Assembly: GCF_019704135.1 (NCBI RefSeq)
Contig: NZ_AP024355.1
Location: 3,665,034-3,729,033 of the forward strand
Source of the DNA: Desulfuromonas versatilis
GTDB taxonomy: Bacteria; Desulfobacterota; Desulfuromonadia; Desulfuromonadales; NIT-T3
Length of the DNA stretch: 64,000 bases
Reading direction: 5' to 3'
In this document: in pieces, positions 43,915 through 54,625 of the stretch
How positions within the stretch are numbered: the stretch's first letter is position 1
Layout of the letters: every line of letters starts with the position of its first letter
Notes under the pieces: model-generated
What the model was told of the DNA's origin: nothing
Database searches by the model: none
What the model saw: only the letters and a program-made list of their open reading frames with translations
Made by a program: the position numbers and the translations under genes

Positions 43915-43945
43915 AAAAAAAGCCCCGGGAGACATTCCGGGGCTT
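43915..43945 (-). promoter_or_regulatory. Intrinsic terminator in the helicase leader (possible attenuator)
   Basis: On the minus strand AAGCCCCGG (43945-43937), 8-base loop, CCGGGGCTT (43928-43920) then seven T. No gene on the minus strand ends here: FKBP upstream is divergent. So it must lie in the rhlE leader, where read-through would be regulated, for example by temperature or helicase level (inference). Confidence 0.6.
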
Positions 43946-44120
43946 ACGATGGCTTCGTTTTTTCCGGGAACAGCTTGAACTGGAGCCACCATACCAGCAG
44001 CGGGGAAGCGCTGTCAAGGGCCGGCAGCGGAGCAGGGTCTCAGCAGGCAAATTTGCCTTGTGCCGGGTCGATCTGCTAGGGTAGCTAGATAAATCCAACG
44101 CCAGACACAAAGGAGACAGC

Positions 44121-44549
44121 ATGGCACAGCTTAAAAACGGCGACACCGCCAAGGTCCACTACACCGGAACCCTGGCCGACGGGACGGTCTTCGACAGCTC
44201 CCGCGAGCGCGACCCCCTCGAGTTCACCGTGGGCGGGGGACAGCTCATCAAAGGGTTCGACCAGGGCGTCGTCGGCATGACCGTGGGCGAAACCCGCACC
44301 GTGAACATCCCCGCCGAGCAGGCCTACGGCCCGCACCGCGAAGAGATCGTCATCGCGGTCGAGCGCAGCCAGCTCCCGCCGGGGCTGACCCCCGAGGTCG
44401 GCATGCAGCTGCAGGCCCAGGGCGGCGACGGCCAGCCGGTCATGGTCACGGTGACCGCCGTCGACGAGCAGAAGGTGACCATCGACGCCAACCACCCGCT
44501 GGCCGGCAAGGATCTGTCCTTCGAGATCGAGTTGGTCGAAATCGTCTGA
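44121..44549 (+). CDS. FKBP-type peptidyl-prolyl isomerase (SlyD-like)
   Basis: 142 residues. FKBP core with [16 protein letters not shown] and the insert-in-flap domain typical of SlyD (from about residue 66 to 115), then [16 protein letters not shown]. The His-rich metal tail of E. coli SlyD is absent. It combines prolyl isomerase and chaperone action in the cytoplasm. AAAGGAG precedes the ATG. Confidence 0.96.
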   Translation: MAQLKNGDTAKVHYTGTLADGTVFDSSRERDPLEFTVGGGQLIKGFDQGVVGMTVGETRTVNIPAEQAYGPHREEIVIAVERSQLPPGLTPEVGMQLQAQGGDGQPVMVTVTAVDEQKVTIDANHPLAGKDLSFEIELVEIV

Positions 44550-44571
44550 CCAATTAGAAGCCAGGAACAAG

Positions 44572-44599
44572 CAAAGGCGGCCCCTCGGGGTCGCCTTTG
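44572..44599 (+). terminator. Hairpin after the FKBP gene
   Basis: CAAAGGCG/CGCCTTTG with an inner CCCC/GGGG stem. The T-run is weak (TGTCGTTT). It lies between convergent FKBP and CvfB-like genes. Confidence 0.7.
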
Positions 44600-44626
44600 T
44601 CGTTTCAGCCTTTGGCCAGTGGCGGG

Positions 44627-45454
44627 TCAGGGGCGCTTCAGACGGATCCCCTCGCCGCTCAGCTCGAGGCGGCCGGCCTTGTAGAGCCCGCCCACGGCCT
44701 TTTTGAAGGTCTTCTTGCTCATCCCCAGCACCTGGCGAACCTGCTCCGGCGGGCTGTGGTCGTGGAGGGGGAGCGAACCGCTCTTTTCCAGGGCGGCGAG
44801 AATGACCGCCATGGCCCCCTCGGTCTCCTCCTTCCCCCCCTTGCGCAGGGTGACGTCGATCTTGTTGTCCTCGCGGAGGTGCTTGACCACCCCCTTGAGC
44901 CGGTCGCCGCGCTTGAGCCCGCTGCGGATCTCGTCCTTGTAGAGCAGCCCCTGGTAGAGGTCGTTGACGATCACCTTGGCTCCCAGGTCGGTGAACTGCC
45001 AGAGAATCAGCTCGACCTCCTCCCCCTCGCGCAGGTCGATCTGCTCGGCCTCCAGGCACTTGTCGATGCGCGCGGTGCCGACCAGCCGCCCCAGGGAGTC
45101 GAGGCAGATCTTTACCAGGTACTTGCGCCCGACCTGCATCCGCTCGGGCTGCTCGCCGAAGGGGACCAGCAGGTCCTTTTCCATCCCCCAGTCGAGAAAG
45201 GCCCCGAAGGAGGTGACCTGCCTGACCTTGAGCAGGGCGAACTCCCCCTCCTGGGCCAGGGGGCGCTTGAGGGTGGCGACCACGTCCCCCTCCTTGTCGC
45301 GGCAGAGAAACACATCGAGCCGCTTGCCCGCGGCGGCCCCGGTGGGAACTTCCGCCTTCGGGAGCAGGATCTGGTGGCGGCCGGCCTGCAGCCAGGCCCC
45401 CTTCTCGTCGAGGTGATTGATTTTCAGGGTATTGATGCGTCCGATCTGGTACAT
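44627..45454 (-). CDS. S1-domain RNA-binding protein (CvfB/YitL-like)
   Basis: 275 residues. S1-like modules are recognisable: a short N-terminal one, a second with VRQVTSFGAFLDWGMEKDLLVP and a third near GLKRGDRLKGVVKHLREDNKIDVTL; a winged-helix follows at the C terminus (GMSKKTFKKAVGGLYKAGRL). This matches CvfB. It binds RNA; in Staphylococcus CvfB affects virulence gene mRNAs. Stop/start spacing to the ABC-F gene upstream is 8 bases. Confidence 0.92.
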   Translation of the reverse strand: MYQIGRINTLKINHLDEKGAWLQAGRHQILLPKAEVPTGAAAGKRLDVFLCRDKEGDVVATLKRPLAQEGEFALLKVRQVTSFGAFLDWGMEKDLLVPFGEQPERMQVGRKYLVKICLDSLGRLVGTARIDKCLEAEQIDLREGEEVELILWQFTDLGAKVIVNDLYQGLLYKDEIRSGLKRGDRLKGVVKHLREDNKIDVTLRKGGKEETEGAMAVILAALEKSGSLPLHDHSPPEQVRQVLGMSKKTFKKAVGGLYKAGRLELSGEGIRLKRP

Positions 45455-45462
45455 GGTGCCTC

Positions 45463-47097
<1,635 letters not shown>

Positions 47098-47239
47098 GTT
47101 GAAACTCCGAAGAAAAAAAGTGCCGCACTGTTAGCACGTTGGGCGCTTTTCTGCAAGGTTAAAACCGAAAGGGACGACCAACGGGCCGTCCCTCCTGTTT
47201 TTTCCGCCGGATTTTCCGCTGCCGCCACCCGGCTGAGAC

Positions 47240-47569
47240 TCAGCCGAAAGAACAGACGTACTCGGCGATGCCGCTCTCCACGACGATTTCGAAAAATGAG
47301 TTGCCCGGCACGTCGAACCAGGTGCCGGCGGCGAAGCCGATCCAGTCGCCCTGGCCGGCAAGACGCACCCGGCATTCGCCGGCGATGATCTCCATGCGCT
47401 CGGGTGCGGCGGTGTCGAACTTGAAGGAACCGGGGAAGATCAGGCCGAGGGTCTTTTTGCTGCCGTCGGCCAGGGTGAGAGCGTGGCTGACCACCTTGCC
47501 GTCAAAGTAGATATTGGCCTTGCAGGCGACGGTGACGTTGGCGAACTGCTCGGGGGCGCTGTAGCTCAT
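47240..47569 (-). CDS. ppnP: Pyrimidine/purine nucleoside phosphorylase
   Basis: 109 residues of a single cupin. The PpnP pattern is complete: NVTVACKANIYFDGKVVSH, DGSKKTLGLIFPG, PERMEIIAG and FDVPGNSFFEI. Cleaves diverse nucleosides with phosphate. Slightly longer than E. coli PpnP (94 residues). Start ATG at 47569 is preceded by AGGAG. Monocistronic. Confidence 0.96.
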   Translation of the reverse strand: MSYSAPEQFANVTVACKANIYFDGKVVSHALTLADGSKKTLGLIFPGSFKFDTAAPERMEIIAGECRVRLAGQGDWIGFAAGTWFDVPGNSFFEIVVESGIAEYVCSFG

Positions 47570-47668
47570 GGGACTCTCCTGAGATGATGATGGATTGCGC
47601 GATCCGGCTTAGTTAGCACAAGCTGCACATCCGCGCAAGCGGCAATGCCGTAGCCCCTGAATACCTCT

Positions 47669-48127
47669 TTAGATGGAGCTGAAAACAGCCTCCACCTGCA
47701 CCTGGTAGGGCTTGGGGGCGTAGGCGCGGTAGACGACGCTCCCGGAATAGGCCAGCAGGGTTCTGAGCCGGTCGAGGTTCACCGGGTGGGTGACGTAGCC
47801 CAGGGCCTCCTCGGCGGAGAACCAGCCGAGCTCCAGGCTTTCCTCGCTCGGCCTGAGCTCGCCGCCCCGATAGTCGGCGAGGAAATTGAAGATGATCGAA
47901 GCGGGCGAGGCGGTCATCGACCAGACCGCCGCCAGCGGCCCCAGGTTCATCTCCACGCCGGCCTCCTCGAGTACCTCGCGGTGGGCGGCAGCGACCAGGT
48001 CCTCTCCCTCCTCCACCCGCCCCTGGGGGATCTCCCAGCCACGCCGCGGGTGGCGGATCAGCAGCACCTCCCCGGCCCGGTTGCGGATCAGGCAGCCGAC
48101 CACGACGACGTGTTTGGGATGTTCCAT
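47669..48127 (-). CDS. NUDIX hydrolase
   Basis: 152 residues. Complete NUDIX box, GRVEEGEDLVAAAHREV then LEEAGVEM. N terminus VVVVGCLIRNRAGEVLLI is the typical first strand. C-terminal extension includes a Tyr-rich segment (VYRAYAPKPYQ). AAGGAGGGG lies before the start. Substrate unknown. The TfoX-like gene ends 14 bases upstream, so the two may be co-transcribed. Confidence 0.93.
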   Translation of the reverse strand: MEHPKHVVVVGCLIRNRAGEVLLIRHPRRGWEIPQGRVEEGEDLVAAAHREVLEEAGVEMNLGPLAAVWSMTASPASIIFNFLADYRGGELRPSEESLELGWFSAEEALGYVTHPVNLDRLRTLLAYSGSVVYRAYAPKPYQVQVEAVFSSI

Positions 48128-48140
48128 CTTCCCCTCCTTC

Positions 48141-48470
48141 TTATTTGGGCGGCAGCGACAGGGCGTAGGCCACGCCCCGGGCCACCCAGGCCCGCAGCTC
48201 GGCGTCGGCGGCGCAGCCCGGCGGGGCGACCTGCACCCAGCCGGTCATCGGCCGGCCGGTGAAATCGAAAACGCCCGCGTGGGGCAGTTCGAGGGCCGCG
48301 CCGTATTTCTGCGGACCGACCCGCACGATGAGCAGGTCGCGCACGATTCCGCAGGCCATGTTGCCGTGCAGCAGGTAGCAGATGCCGCCAAACATCTTCT
48401 TCTCCACGTACCCGTCCCGCTCGATCAGTTCGGCCCGCACCCGGCCGGCCAGCGTCTCGTCGTAGGCCAT
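48141..48470 (-). CDS. TfoX N-terminal domain family protein
   Basis: 109 residues. EKKMFGGICYLLHGNMACG and LIVRVG match the TfoX/Sxy N-domain, including the RPMTGWV segment. The C-terminal helix domain of competence regulator TfoX is missing, so a regulatory role in competence is not implied. Common as a small orphan in many bacteria. AAAGGAG upstream. Confidence 0.9.
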   Translation of the reverse strand: MAYDETLAGRVRAELIERDGYVEKKMFGGICYLLHGNMACGIVRDLLIVRVGPQKYGAALELPHAGVFDFTGRPMTGWVQVAPPGCAADAELRAWVARGVAYALSLPPK

Positions 48471-48554
48471 GACATGCTCCTTTTTTCGTTCCCACCGGTC
48501 CTATAATTCTACCCGTACAGCCGCCGGGTTCCAACCATTGGCAAACCAGGCCCG

Positions 48555-48581
48555 TTGACAGAAAAACATATTATGTATAAT
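48555..48581 (+). promoter_or_regulatory. Promoter and palindromic operator of the Xre/RES pair
   Basis: TTGACA (48555-48560) and TATAAT (48576-48581), spacer 15. The palindrome ATTATGTATAAT (48570-48581) covers the -10 box, as expected for autorepression by the antitoxin (inference). Confidence 0.55.
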
Positions 48582-48619
48582 TATAAACAGAAAGAAGCTG
48601 TGAACGGAAAGGAAATCTC

Positions 48620-49030
48620 ATGCCACTGGCACATCGGCAGGAACCGGAGACCATCGACCTGGGCAGCGTGGAAAGCCGGCGACAGCTCGCCACCCTGGTG
48701 ATGAACCTCTTCGACCGCTGGGGGCTGAGCACCAACGACCAGCTCAACCTGCTCGGCCTCAGCCCCACCAGCCGCGCGCTGCTCACCCGCTACCGCAAGG
48801 GCGAACCGCTCCCCGGCAGCCGCGACGTGCTCGACCGGGTCGGCTGGCTGCTGGCCATCCACAAGGCACTGCGGCTGCTCTACCCCCGCAACGAGCAGCT
48901 GCGCTACAGCTGGGTCAGCCGCCGCAACCAGGCCTTCGCCAACCTCGCGCCACTCGAGGTGATGAAGAAAGATGGGATCATCGGCATCGCCAAGGTCTGC
49001 CGCTACCTCGATTTTCAGCGCGGCCGCTGA
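48620..49030 (+). CDS. Xre/MbcA/ParS-type antitoxin
   Basis: 136 residues. N-terminal Xre-like helix-turn-helix (NQLNLLGLSPTSRALLTRYRK) and C-terminal toxin-binding domain (GIIGIAKVCRYLDFQRG) of the DUF2384 family. The last base of its stop codon overlaps the start of the toxin gene. Neutralises the RES toxin and represses the operon. Confidence 0.92.
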   Translation: MPLAHRQEPETIDLGSVESRRQLATLVMNLFDRWGLSTNDQLNLLGLSPTSRALLTRYRKGEPLPGSRDVLDRVGWLLAIHKALRLLYPRNEQLRYSWVSRRNQAFANLAPLEVMKKDGIIGIAKVCRYLDFQRGR

Positions 49031-49731
49031 TGAAGGGGCTATATGGGAAAACCCGCGATCTCGACGGGGATCTGTACCGCAACATCGTCTCGCTGCGCCA
49101 ACCCGAGGATCTGTTCGACGACCTGAGCGGCGGCGATCCGGAGCTCTCGGCGCTGGCCTGCGAAGCCGAGATGCGCATTCGCGGCGAAATTCCCACGGGC
49201 ATCATCCACCGCGGCTTACACTACACCACCGCCATCGGCTATCCCTTCGAGACCGAACCGTTCATGGCCAGCCGCTACGGCGACGGAACCTACGGCCTCT
49301 GGTACGGGGCGCTCGAGCTGGAAACCAGCATCTACGAGACCGTCTACCACACGGTGCTCGACATCGCCGGCATTGAAGGGGTCGACGAGCCGGTCTACCG
49401 CGAGCGGGCCGTTTACCTGGTGCACTGCCGGGCACTGCTCATCGATCTCTCGGCAAAGCGCAAGGAATTCCCCCTGCTGGTCGCCGACGAATACGCCTTC
49501 ACCCAGGAGATCGGCCGGCGCATCCACCGCGAGGGGCACCCCGGCCTGCTCGCCCCCTCGGCCCGCTGCGCGGGGACCAGCGCCGTCATCTTCAACGAGG
49601 CGGTGCTGCACAGCCCCCGTCCGCACTGCTTTCTCGGCTACCGCTTCGACCCCGGGCGGATGGAGGTTGCGGTGGAGCGCGAGCCGGGGCAGGTGCTGCA
49701 GGTCATCGACGCCCGGCCGTGGGCACGGTGA
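49030..49731 (+). CDS. RES domain toxin (NAD-degrading)
   Basis: 233 residues. The RES fold has the conserved Arg82 in ASRYGDG, Tyr92/Glu103 region LWYGALELETSIYETVYH, and Ser in AGTSAVIFNE. RES toxins (MbcT, PP_2434) hydrolyse or phosphorolyse NAD+ and arrest growth. The catalytic residues appear intact. It overlaps the antitoxin gene by one base, so the module is complete. Confidence 0.92.
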   Translation: MKGLYGKTRDLDGDLYRNIVSLRQPEDLFDDLSGGDPELSALACEAEMRIRGEIPTGIIHRGLHYTTAIGYPFETEPFMASRYGDGTYGLWYGALELETSIYETVYHTVLDIAGIEGVDEPVYRERAVYLVHCRALLIDLSAKRKEFPLLVADEYAFTQEIGRRIHREGHPGLLAPSARCAGTSAVIFNEAVLHSPRPHCFLGYRFDPGRMEVAVEREPGQVLQVIDARPWAR

Positions 49732-50063
49732 AAACGCATATCCGCAGTTTTTCTGGAAAACGCATTTGGGCCTGCTAGGCTATAAAATGGATATTCTACC
49801 CCGCCCCGTGTGACGCCGCCGGAGCGAAGTGGACGTTGGGGAAACCCGCGCCCTTCAAGGCGTCCGCTAAAGACCTTATCCACCACGAAGAGCACGAAGG
49901 ACACGAAGGAAGAACTGCAATGCTTTTCTTCGTGAACTTCCTGTCCTTCGTGGTAAAAGAGAACCTGAAGTCACAATTAATACCGATTTGTAAAAATAGG
50001 ATTCAGCAAAAGAATTCCCGAAACAGCAGTTTTTTTACGATTCCGTGTCCCCAGGAGTCCTCC
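49732..50063. other. Spacer with dispersed repeat between RES and the P-loop gene
   Basis: No gene is supported. At 49880-49913 CCACGAAGAGCACGAAGGAC (continuing ACGAAGGA) faces an inverse copy at 49928-49953 (CTTCGTGAACTTCCTGTCCT, TCGTGGT). This is the CTTCGTGTCCTTCGTGG type of intergenic repeat common in many bacterial genomes. Confidence 0.75.
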
Positions 50064-51173
50064 ATGGCCCGCAAGATCTTCATCGCCGCCACCGGTCAGA
50101 ACAGCGGTAAAACCACCGTCAGCCTGTCGCTGATGCACCTGGCGCAGAAAAAATACAAAAAGGTCGGCTTCATGAAGCCGCTGGGGCCCAAGCCGGCGGT
50201 GCTCAACGGCGTCGACGTCGACAAGGATGCGGCGCTGATGGCCCAGGTCTTCAAGCTGACCCGCGATCTGCGTTACATGTCGCCGGTGGTGGTCCACCCC
50301 CATACCACCCGCCAGGTACTCGACGGCCAGCTCGACCCGGGCGAAATGCGCCAGCGGATCGTTCACGCCTGCGCGGAACTGGAGAAGCGCTGCGAACTCA
50401 TCATCATCGAGGGGTCGGGGCACCCCGGGGTCGGCTCGGTGCTCAGGCTCTCCAACGCCCATATCGCCAGGATGCTCGATGCCCCGGTGCTGATGGTGAC
50501 CGGCGGCGGCATCGGCAACGTCATCGATTCGGTCTACGCCAACCTGGCCATCTTCGAGAAGCAGGGCGCCGAGGTGCGGGCGATTCTGCCCAACAAGCTG
50601 ATCCCGGAAAAGCGTGACATCACCCTCGACTACCTGCGCCGGGCCTTCGCCGGCGAACCCTTTCCGGTGCTGGGCGGCTTCAACTACCAGCCGGTGCTGG
50701 CCAACCCGACCCTGGGGCGCATCGGCCGGATTCTCGACCTGCCGCTCAACGGCAACAAACGCGAAGCCAAGCGCATCGTCCACCACGTGCAGATCGGCGC
50801 CGCCTCCACCCAGCGAGTGGCCGAGTTGCTCAAGGAGGCGACGGGGCTGATCGTCACCAGCAGCCGGGACGAGCTGCTGGTGACCCTGGCCAACATGTAC
50901 CAGATCCCCGAATACCGCGAAAAGATCGTCGGCCTGATCATCCCCGGCATCCTGCCGGTGAGCAAGATCACCCAGCAGATCCTCGACCGCAGCAACATCC
51001 CCTACCTGAGGGCCCAGAAACACACCACCGCCGAGCTTTACAAGCTCATCACCGAGGACGTCTCCAAGCTCACCGCCGAGGACACCGAAAAGCTCGACCT
51101 GGTCCGCTCGCTGGCTGAGTTCCGCTTCGATTTCGACACCCTGGACGAACTGTTCGCGCCCCGCCCCGGCTGA
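50064..51173 (+). CDS. P-loop/DRTGG protein (phosphotransacetylase-N-terminal-like)
   Basis: 369 residues from the ATG at 50064, with AGGAGTCC upstream. N-terminal half: BioD-like P-loop FIAATGQNSGKTTVS (Walker A GQNSGKT) and IIIEGSGHPGVGS. C-terminal half resembles a DRTGG domain (TGLIVTSSRDELLVT). The layout is that of the N-terminal regulatory part of long phosphotransacetylases without the catalytic PTA domain. Such proteins may sense nucleotides or acetate metabolism. Function unproven. Confidence 0.82.
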   Translation: MARKIFIAATGQNSGKTTVSLSLMHLAQKKYKKVGFMKPLGPKPAVLNGVDVDKDAALMAQVFKLTRDLRYMSPVVVHPHTTRQVLDGQLDPGEMRQRIVHACAELEKRCELIIIEGSGHPGVGSVLRLSNAHIARMLDAPVLMVTGGGIGNVIDSVYANLAIFEKQGAEVRAILPNKLIPEKRDITLDYLRRAFAGEPFPVLGGFNYQPVLANPTLGRIGRILDLPLNGNKREAKRIVHHVQIGAASTQRVAELLKEATGLIVTSSRDELLVTLANMYQIPEYREKIVGLIIPGILPVSKITQQILDRSNIPYLRAQKHTTAELYKLITEDVSKLTAEDTEKLDLVRSLAEFRFDFDTLDELFAPRPG

Positions 51174-51315
51174 TTATCCCCCCCCCCGGAGGAGGGGGAG
51201 AAATACCAGCCCATTTATTTTTTCCAACATCGCCCCTGTGGCCCCTTCAATTTTTTCCGGCTTTCGGCTATACTCCAATTTCTGAAAAATCAACCCCCCA
51301 ACAAGGAGTTATTAA

Positions 51316-52416
51316 ATGAAAGTCGGGATTGTCGGTTGGCGCGGCATGGTCGGGTCGGTCCTGATGCAACGCATGCAGGAAGAGAACGATTTCCAGGGGA
51401 TCGAGCCGGTCTTCTTCTCCACCTCGCAGGCCGGGCAGCCTGCGCCGATGGGCGCGGGGACCCTGAAAAAGGCCGAAGACATCGCCGAGCTGAAGAAGCT
51501 CGACGTGATCATCACCTGCCAGGGGGGGGATTACACCAAGGCCGTTCACCCCGAGCTGCGCAAGGCCGGCTGGCAGGGGTACTGGATCGACGCCGCCTCC
51601 ACCCTGCGCATGGCCGATGACGCCGTCATCATCCTCGACCCGGTCAACCGCCAGGTCATCGACAAGGCCCTGGCCGGTGGGGTCAAGGACTATATCGGCG
51701 GCAACTGCACCGTCAGCCTGATGCTGATGGGTCTCGGCGGGCTGTTCCGCGCCGGGCTGGTGGAATGGGTCAGCTCCATGACCTACCAGGCCGCTTCGGG
51801 CGCCGGTGCCCCCAACATGCGCGAGCTGCTCAGCCAGATGGGCGTGCTGCACGGCTCGGTGGCGTCGCTGCTCCAGGATCCGGGGTCGGCGATCCTCGAT
51901 ATCGACCGCAAGGTCACCGAGCAGCTGCGCGGCAACGAGCTGCCGAAAAAAGAGTTCGGCTTCCCCCTGGCCGGCAACCTTCTGCCCTGGATCGACCGCG
52001 AGGTCGAGGATGGCCAGAGCCGCGAGGAATGGAAAGGCTACGCCGAGACCAACAAGATCCTCGGCGCCGAAAAGCCGATCCCCGTCGACGGGCTCTGCGT
52101 GCGCGTGGGCGCCATGCGTTGCCACAGCCAGGCGATCACCATCAAGCTGAACAAGAACGTGCCTATTGGCGAGCTCGAGGACCTGATCAGCAACGACAAC
52201 CAGTGGGTCGAACTGGTCCCCAACACCAAGGCCGACAGCCTGGCCCGGCTGACCCCCGCCGCGGTCTCGGGCACCCTCAGCGTACCGGTGGGGCGGCTGC
52301 GCAAGATGAAGATGGGCCCCCAGTACCTCTCGGCCTTCACCTGCGGCGACCAGCTGCTGTGGGGCGCCGCCGAGCCGCTGCGGCGCATGCTGCGCATCCT
52401 GCGCGAACGCAAGTAA
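51316..52416 (+). CDS. asd: Aspartate-semialdehyde dehydrogenase
   Basis: 366 residues, E. coli-type Asd. [14 protein letters not shown] is the NADP-binding start, [15 protein letters not shown] carries the catalytic Cys, and [13 protein letters not shown] the His/Arg substrate-binding segment. It makes aspartate semialdehyde, feeding DapA and threonine/methionine synthesis. AAGGAG upstream; a strong terminator follows. Confidence 0.98.
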   Translation: MKVGIVGWRGMVGSVLMQRMQEENDFQGIEPVFFSTSQAGQPAPMGAGTLKKAEDIAELKKLDVIITCQGGDYTKAVHPELRKAGWQGYWIDAASTLRMADDAVIILDPVNRQVIDKALAGGVKDYIGGNCTVSLMLMGLGGLFRAGLVEWVSSMTYQAASGAGAPNMRELLSQMGVLHGSVASLLQDPGSAILDIDRKVTEQLRGNELPKKEFGFPLAGNLLPWIDREVEDGQSREEWKGYAETNKILGAEKPIPVDGLCVRVGAMRCHSQAITIKLNKNVPIGELEDLISNDNQWVELVPNTKADSLARLTPAAVSGTLSVPVGRLRKMKMGPQYLSAFTCGDQLLWGAAEPLRRMLRILRERK

Positions 52417-52448
52417 GCGGCGGACATTCTCCGCGCCCAGGCACCAGC

Positions 52449-52483
52449 AACGGGGCAGGCCCTTTTCGGCCTGCCCCGTTTTT
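52449..52483 (+). terminator. Rho-independent terminator after asd
   Basis: AACGGGGCAGGCC (52449-52461) pairs with 52468-52480 over a 6-base loop and is followed by TTTTT. Confidence 0.95.
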
Positions 52484-52720
52484 CATCGCCCCCCCTGCCC
52501 TCCGGGTTCGCCTCGCAACCCGCCCCCGACCCTGCCGCCCGCCCTGCCCAAAGGATAAATTCCTGCTATCTTTAAACAGGAAGCCGATGCCTGCCGACCG
52601 CATCGAGAGCCGGAACCTTCAACCCCTATCTCCCGGAATTCCCAGGGAAGGTGCCCGGCCGGAGTTCAGCGATTCGTGTTTAATCTTTGGGAGGGTCGGC
52701 ACTGACGAGGATCAAGCGAA
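52484..52720. other. Spacer between asd and the acyl-CoA dehydrogenase gene
   Basis: Nothing convincing beyond the terminator. A weak promoter could lie around TTCCTGCTATCTTTAAACAG (52561-52580). No conserved site recognised. Confidence 0.4.
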
Positions 52721-54586
52721 ATGAAAGAGGACTTGCGCGATACGGGCAGCGACGCCAGGCGCGCCATGGACCTGGCCGAGACGGCGCGGGAGGCCCAAGG
52801 ACAAAAGCCGAGCTTTCTCGGTGAGCTATTCATGGGGCGGCTGCACAACGAGTTGCTGTTTCCCTGGCCCGAGCAGGAGCCGGCGGATAAGGCCGCCGGC
52901 GACGCGCTGCTTCAGAAGCTGCGCGCCTTTTTGCGGGAGCGGGTCGATGCCGACCGCATCGACCGGGAAAAGAACGTCCCCGCCGAGGTGATCGAGGGGC
53001 TCAGCCAGCTCGGCCTGTTCGGCATCAAGATCCCCGGGCGCTACGGCGGGCTGGGGTTGAGCCAGCGCAATTACCACCGCATTCTGCACCTGGTGGCCAG
53101 CCACTGCGGGTCCACGGCCCTGCTGCTGTCGGTCCACCAGAGCATCGGCGTGGCGCAGCCGCTGCTGATGTTCGGCAGCGAGCAGCAGAAGGGGCGCTAC
53201 CTGCCCCGGCTCGCCGCCGGCGCACTCAGCGCCTTCGCCCTGACCGAGCCGGGGGTCGGCTCCGACCCCTCGCAGATGACCACCACCGCCACCCTCAGCG
53301 AGGACGGCTCGGCCTGGCTGCTCAACGGCCGCAAGCTCTGGACCACCAACGGCCCCATCGCCGAACTGCTGATCGTCACCGCGCGCAGCAACGACCCGGC
53401 CGCCGCGCGCCCCGAGATCAGCGCCTTCATCGTCGCGGGCAACTCGCCAGGCCTCAAGGTCGAGCACCGCTGCGATTTCATGGGGCTCAAGGGGATCCAG
53501 AACGGGCTGATTGCCTTCAACGACGTTCGGGTGCCCAGGGAGGATCTCCTGGGCGGCATCGGTGAAGGGCTGCGCCTGGCGTTGCGCACCCTGAACGTCG
53601 GCCGGCTGTCGATTCCCGCCTTTTGCAGCGCGGTGATGAAGCACGGTCTGGCCATCTGCCGCAACTGGGGCAACCAGCGGCGCCAGTGGGGGGCCCCTAT
53701 CGGCCAGCACGAGGCCGTGGCAGCCAAGATCGCCCGCATCGCCGCCGACACCTATGCCGTCGACAGCCTGGCCTGGCTGGCGGCCTCCTACCAGGACGGC
53801 GGGGGGATGGACCTGCGCCTGGAGGCGGCGGCCGACAAGCTCTTCTGCAGCGAGGCGATGTGGCGGGCTCTGGATGCCACCCTGCAGGTGCGCGGCGGAC
53901 GCGGCTACGAAACCGCCGACAGCCTGCGCGCCCGAGGCGAACAGCCGATGCCGGTGGAGCGGATGCTGCGCGACGCCCGCCTCTATCTGATCGGCGAGGG
54001 GACCAGCGAGATTTTGCGCCTGTTCATCGCCCGCGAAGCCCTCGACCCCCACCTCGAGGCGACCGGGATCACCCCCCTGAGCAACCGGCTCGATCTGCAA
54101 AAAGCGCTGCGTTTCTACCCGCGCTGGTACGCCGGGCTGCTCTGGCCCGGCCACGCCTATCCCGAAGGGCTCGCCATCCCCGCTTTGCTCAAGGGGCACC
54201 TGCGCTACCTGCACCACGCGGCCCGGCGGCTGGGTCGCGACCTGTTTCACATGATGCTGCGCCACGGCAGCGGGCTGCAGAAACGGCAGCTGGTGCTGGG
54301 ACGCATCGTCGATACCGGCGTGGAGCTGTTTGCCATGGGGGCCGCCCTGTCGCGGGCGCTCAGCCCCCAGGCCCCGCCGGGGGCCGCGGAACTGGCCGAC
54401 AACTTCTGCCGCCAGGCGCGGCGGCGCATCGCCGGCTATCGCCGGGCGCTCTATCTCAACCAGGACCGCCGCAATTACGCCCTGGCCCGCTCGGTGCTGG
54501 CCGGAGATTTGGCCTGGCTCGAGGAGAACATCCTTTGCACCTGGCAGGATGAGCCTGCCGCAGGCGGGGGCGCGGAGCGGCGCTGA
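52721..54586 (+). CDS. Acyl-CoA dehydrogenase, long (VLCAD/ACAD9-like) form
   Basis: 621 residues, longer than ordinary ACADs (about 380). FAD and substrate motifs: FALTEPGVGSDPSQM, WTTNGPIAELLIV, and the catalytic Glu in LYLIGEGTSEILRLFIA. The extra C-terminal 180-residue domain resembles VLCAD-like enzymes. N-terminal 60 residues are extra and unstructured-looking. Probably oxidises acyl-CoA in beta-oxidation, feeding electrons to ETF. The next genes (SDR, thioesterase) fit fatty-acid or acyl-CoA metabolism. Confidence 0.95.
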   Translation: MKEDLRDTGSDARRAMDLAETAREAQGQKPSFLGELFMGRLHNELLFPWPEQEPADKAAGDALLQKLRAFLRERVDADRIDREKNVPAEVIEGLSQLGLFGIKIPGRYGGLGLSQRNYHRILHLVASHCGSTALLLSVHQSIGVAQPLLMFGSEQQKGRYLPRLAAGALSAFALTEPGVGSDPSQMTTTATLSEDGSAWLLNGRKLWTTNGPIAELLIVTARSNDPAAARPEISAFIVAGNSPGLKVEHRCDFMGLKGIQNGLIAFNDVRVPREDLLGGIGEGLRLALRTLNVGRLSIPAFCSAVMKHGLAICRNWGNQRRQWGAPIGQHEAVAAKIARIAADTYAVDSLAWLAASYQDGGGMDLRLEAAADKLFCSEAMWRALDATLQVRGGRGYETADSLRARGEQPMPVERMLRDARLYLIGEGTSEILRLFIAREALDPHLEATGITPLSNRLDLQKALRFYPRWYAGLLWPGHAYPEGLAIPALLKGHLRYLHHAARRLGRDLFHMMLRHGSGLQKRQLVLGRIVDTGVELFAMGAALSRALSPQAPPGAAELADNFCRQARRRIAGYRRALYLNQDRRNYALARSVLAGDLAWLEENILCTWQDEPAAGGGAERR

Positions 54587-54625
54587 GGCCGCCCGGAGCT
54601 CCCAGCGCGCCATGGAGGAAGACCG

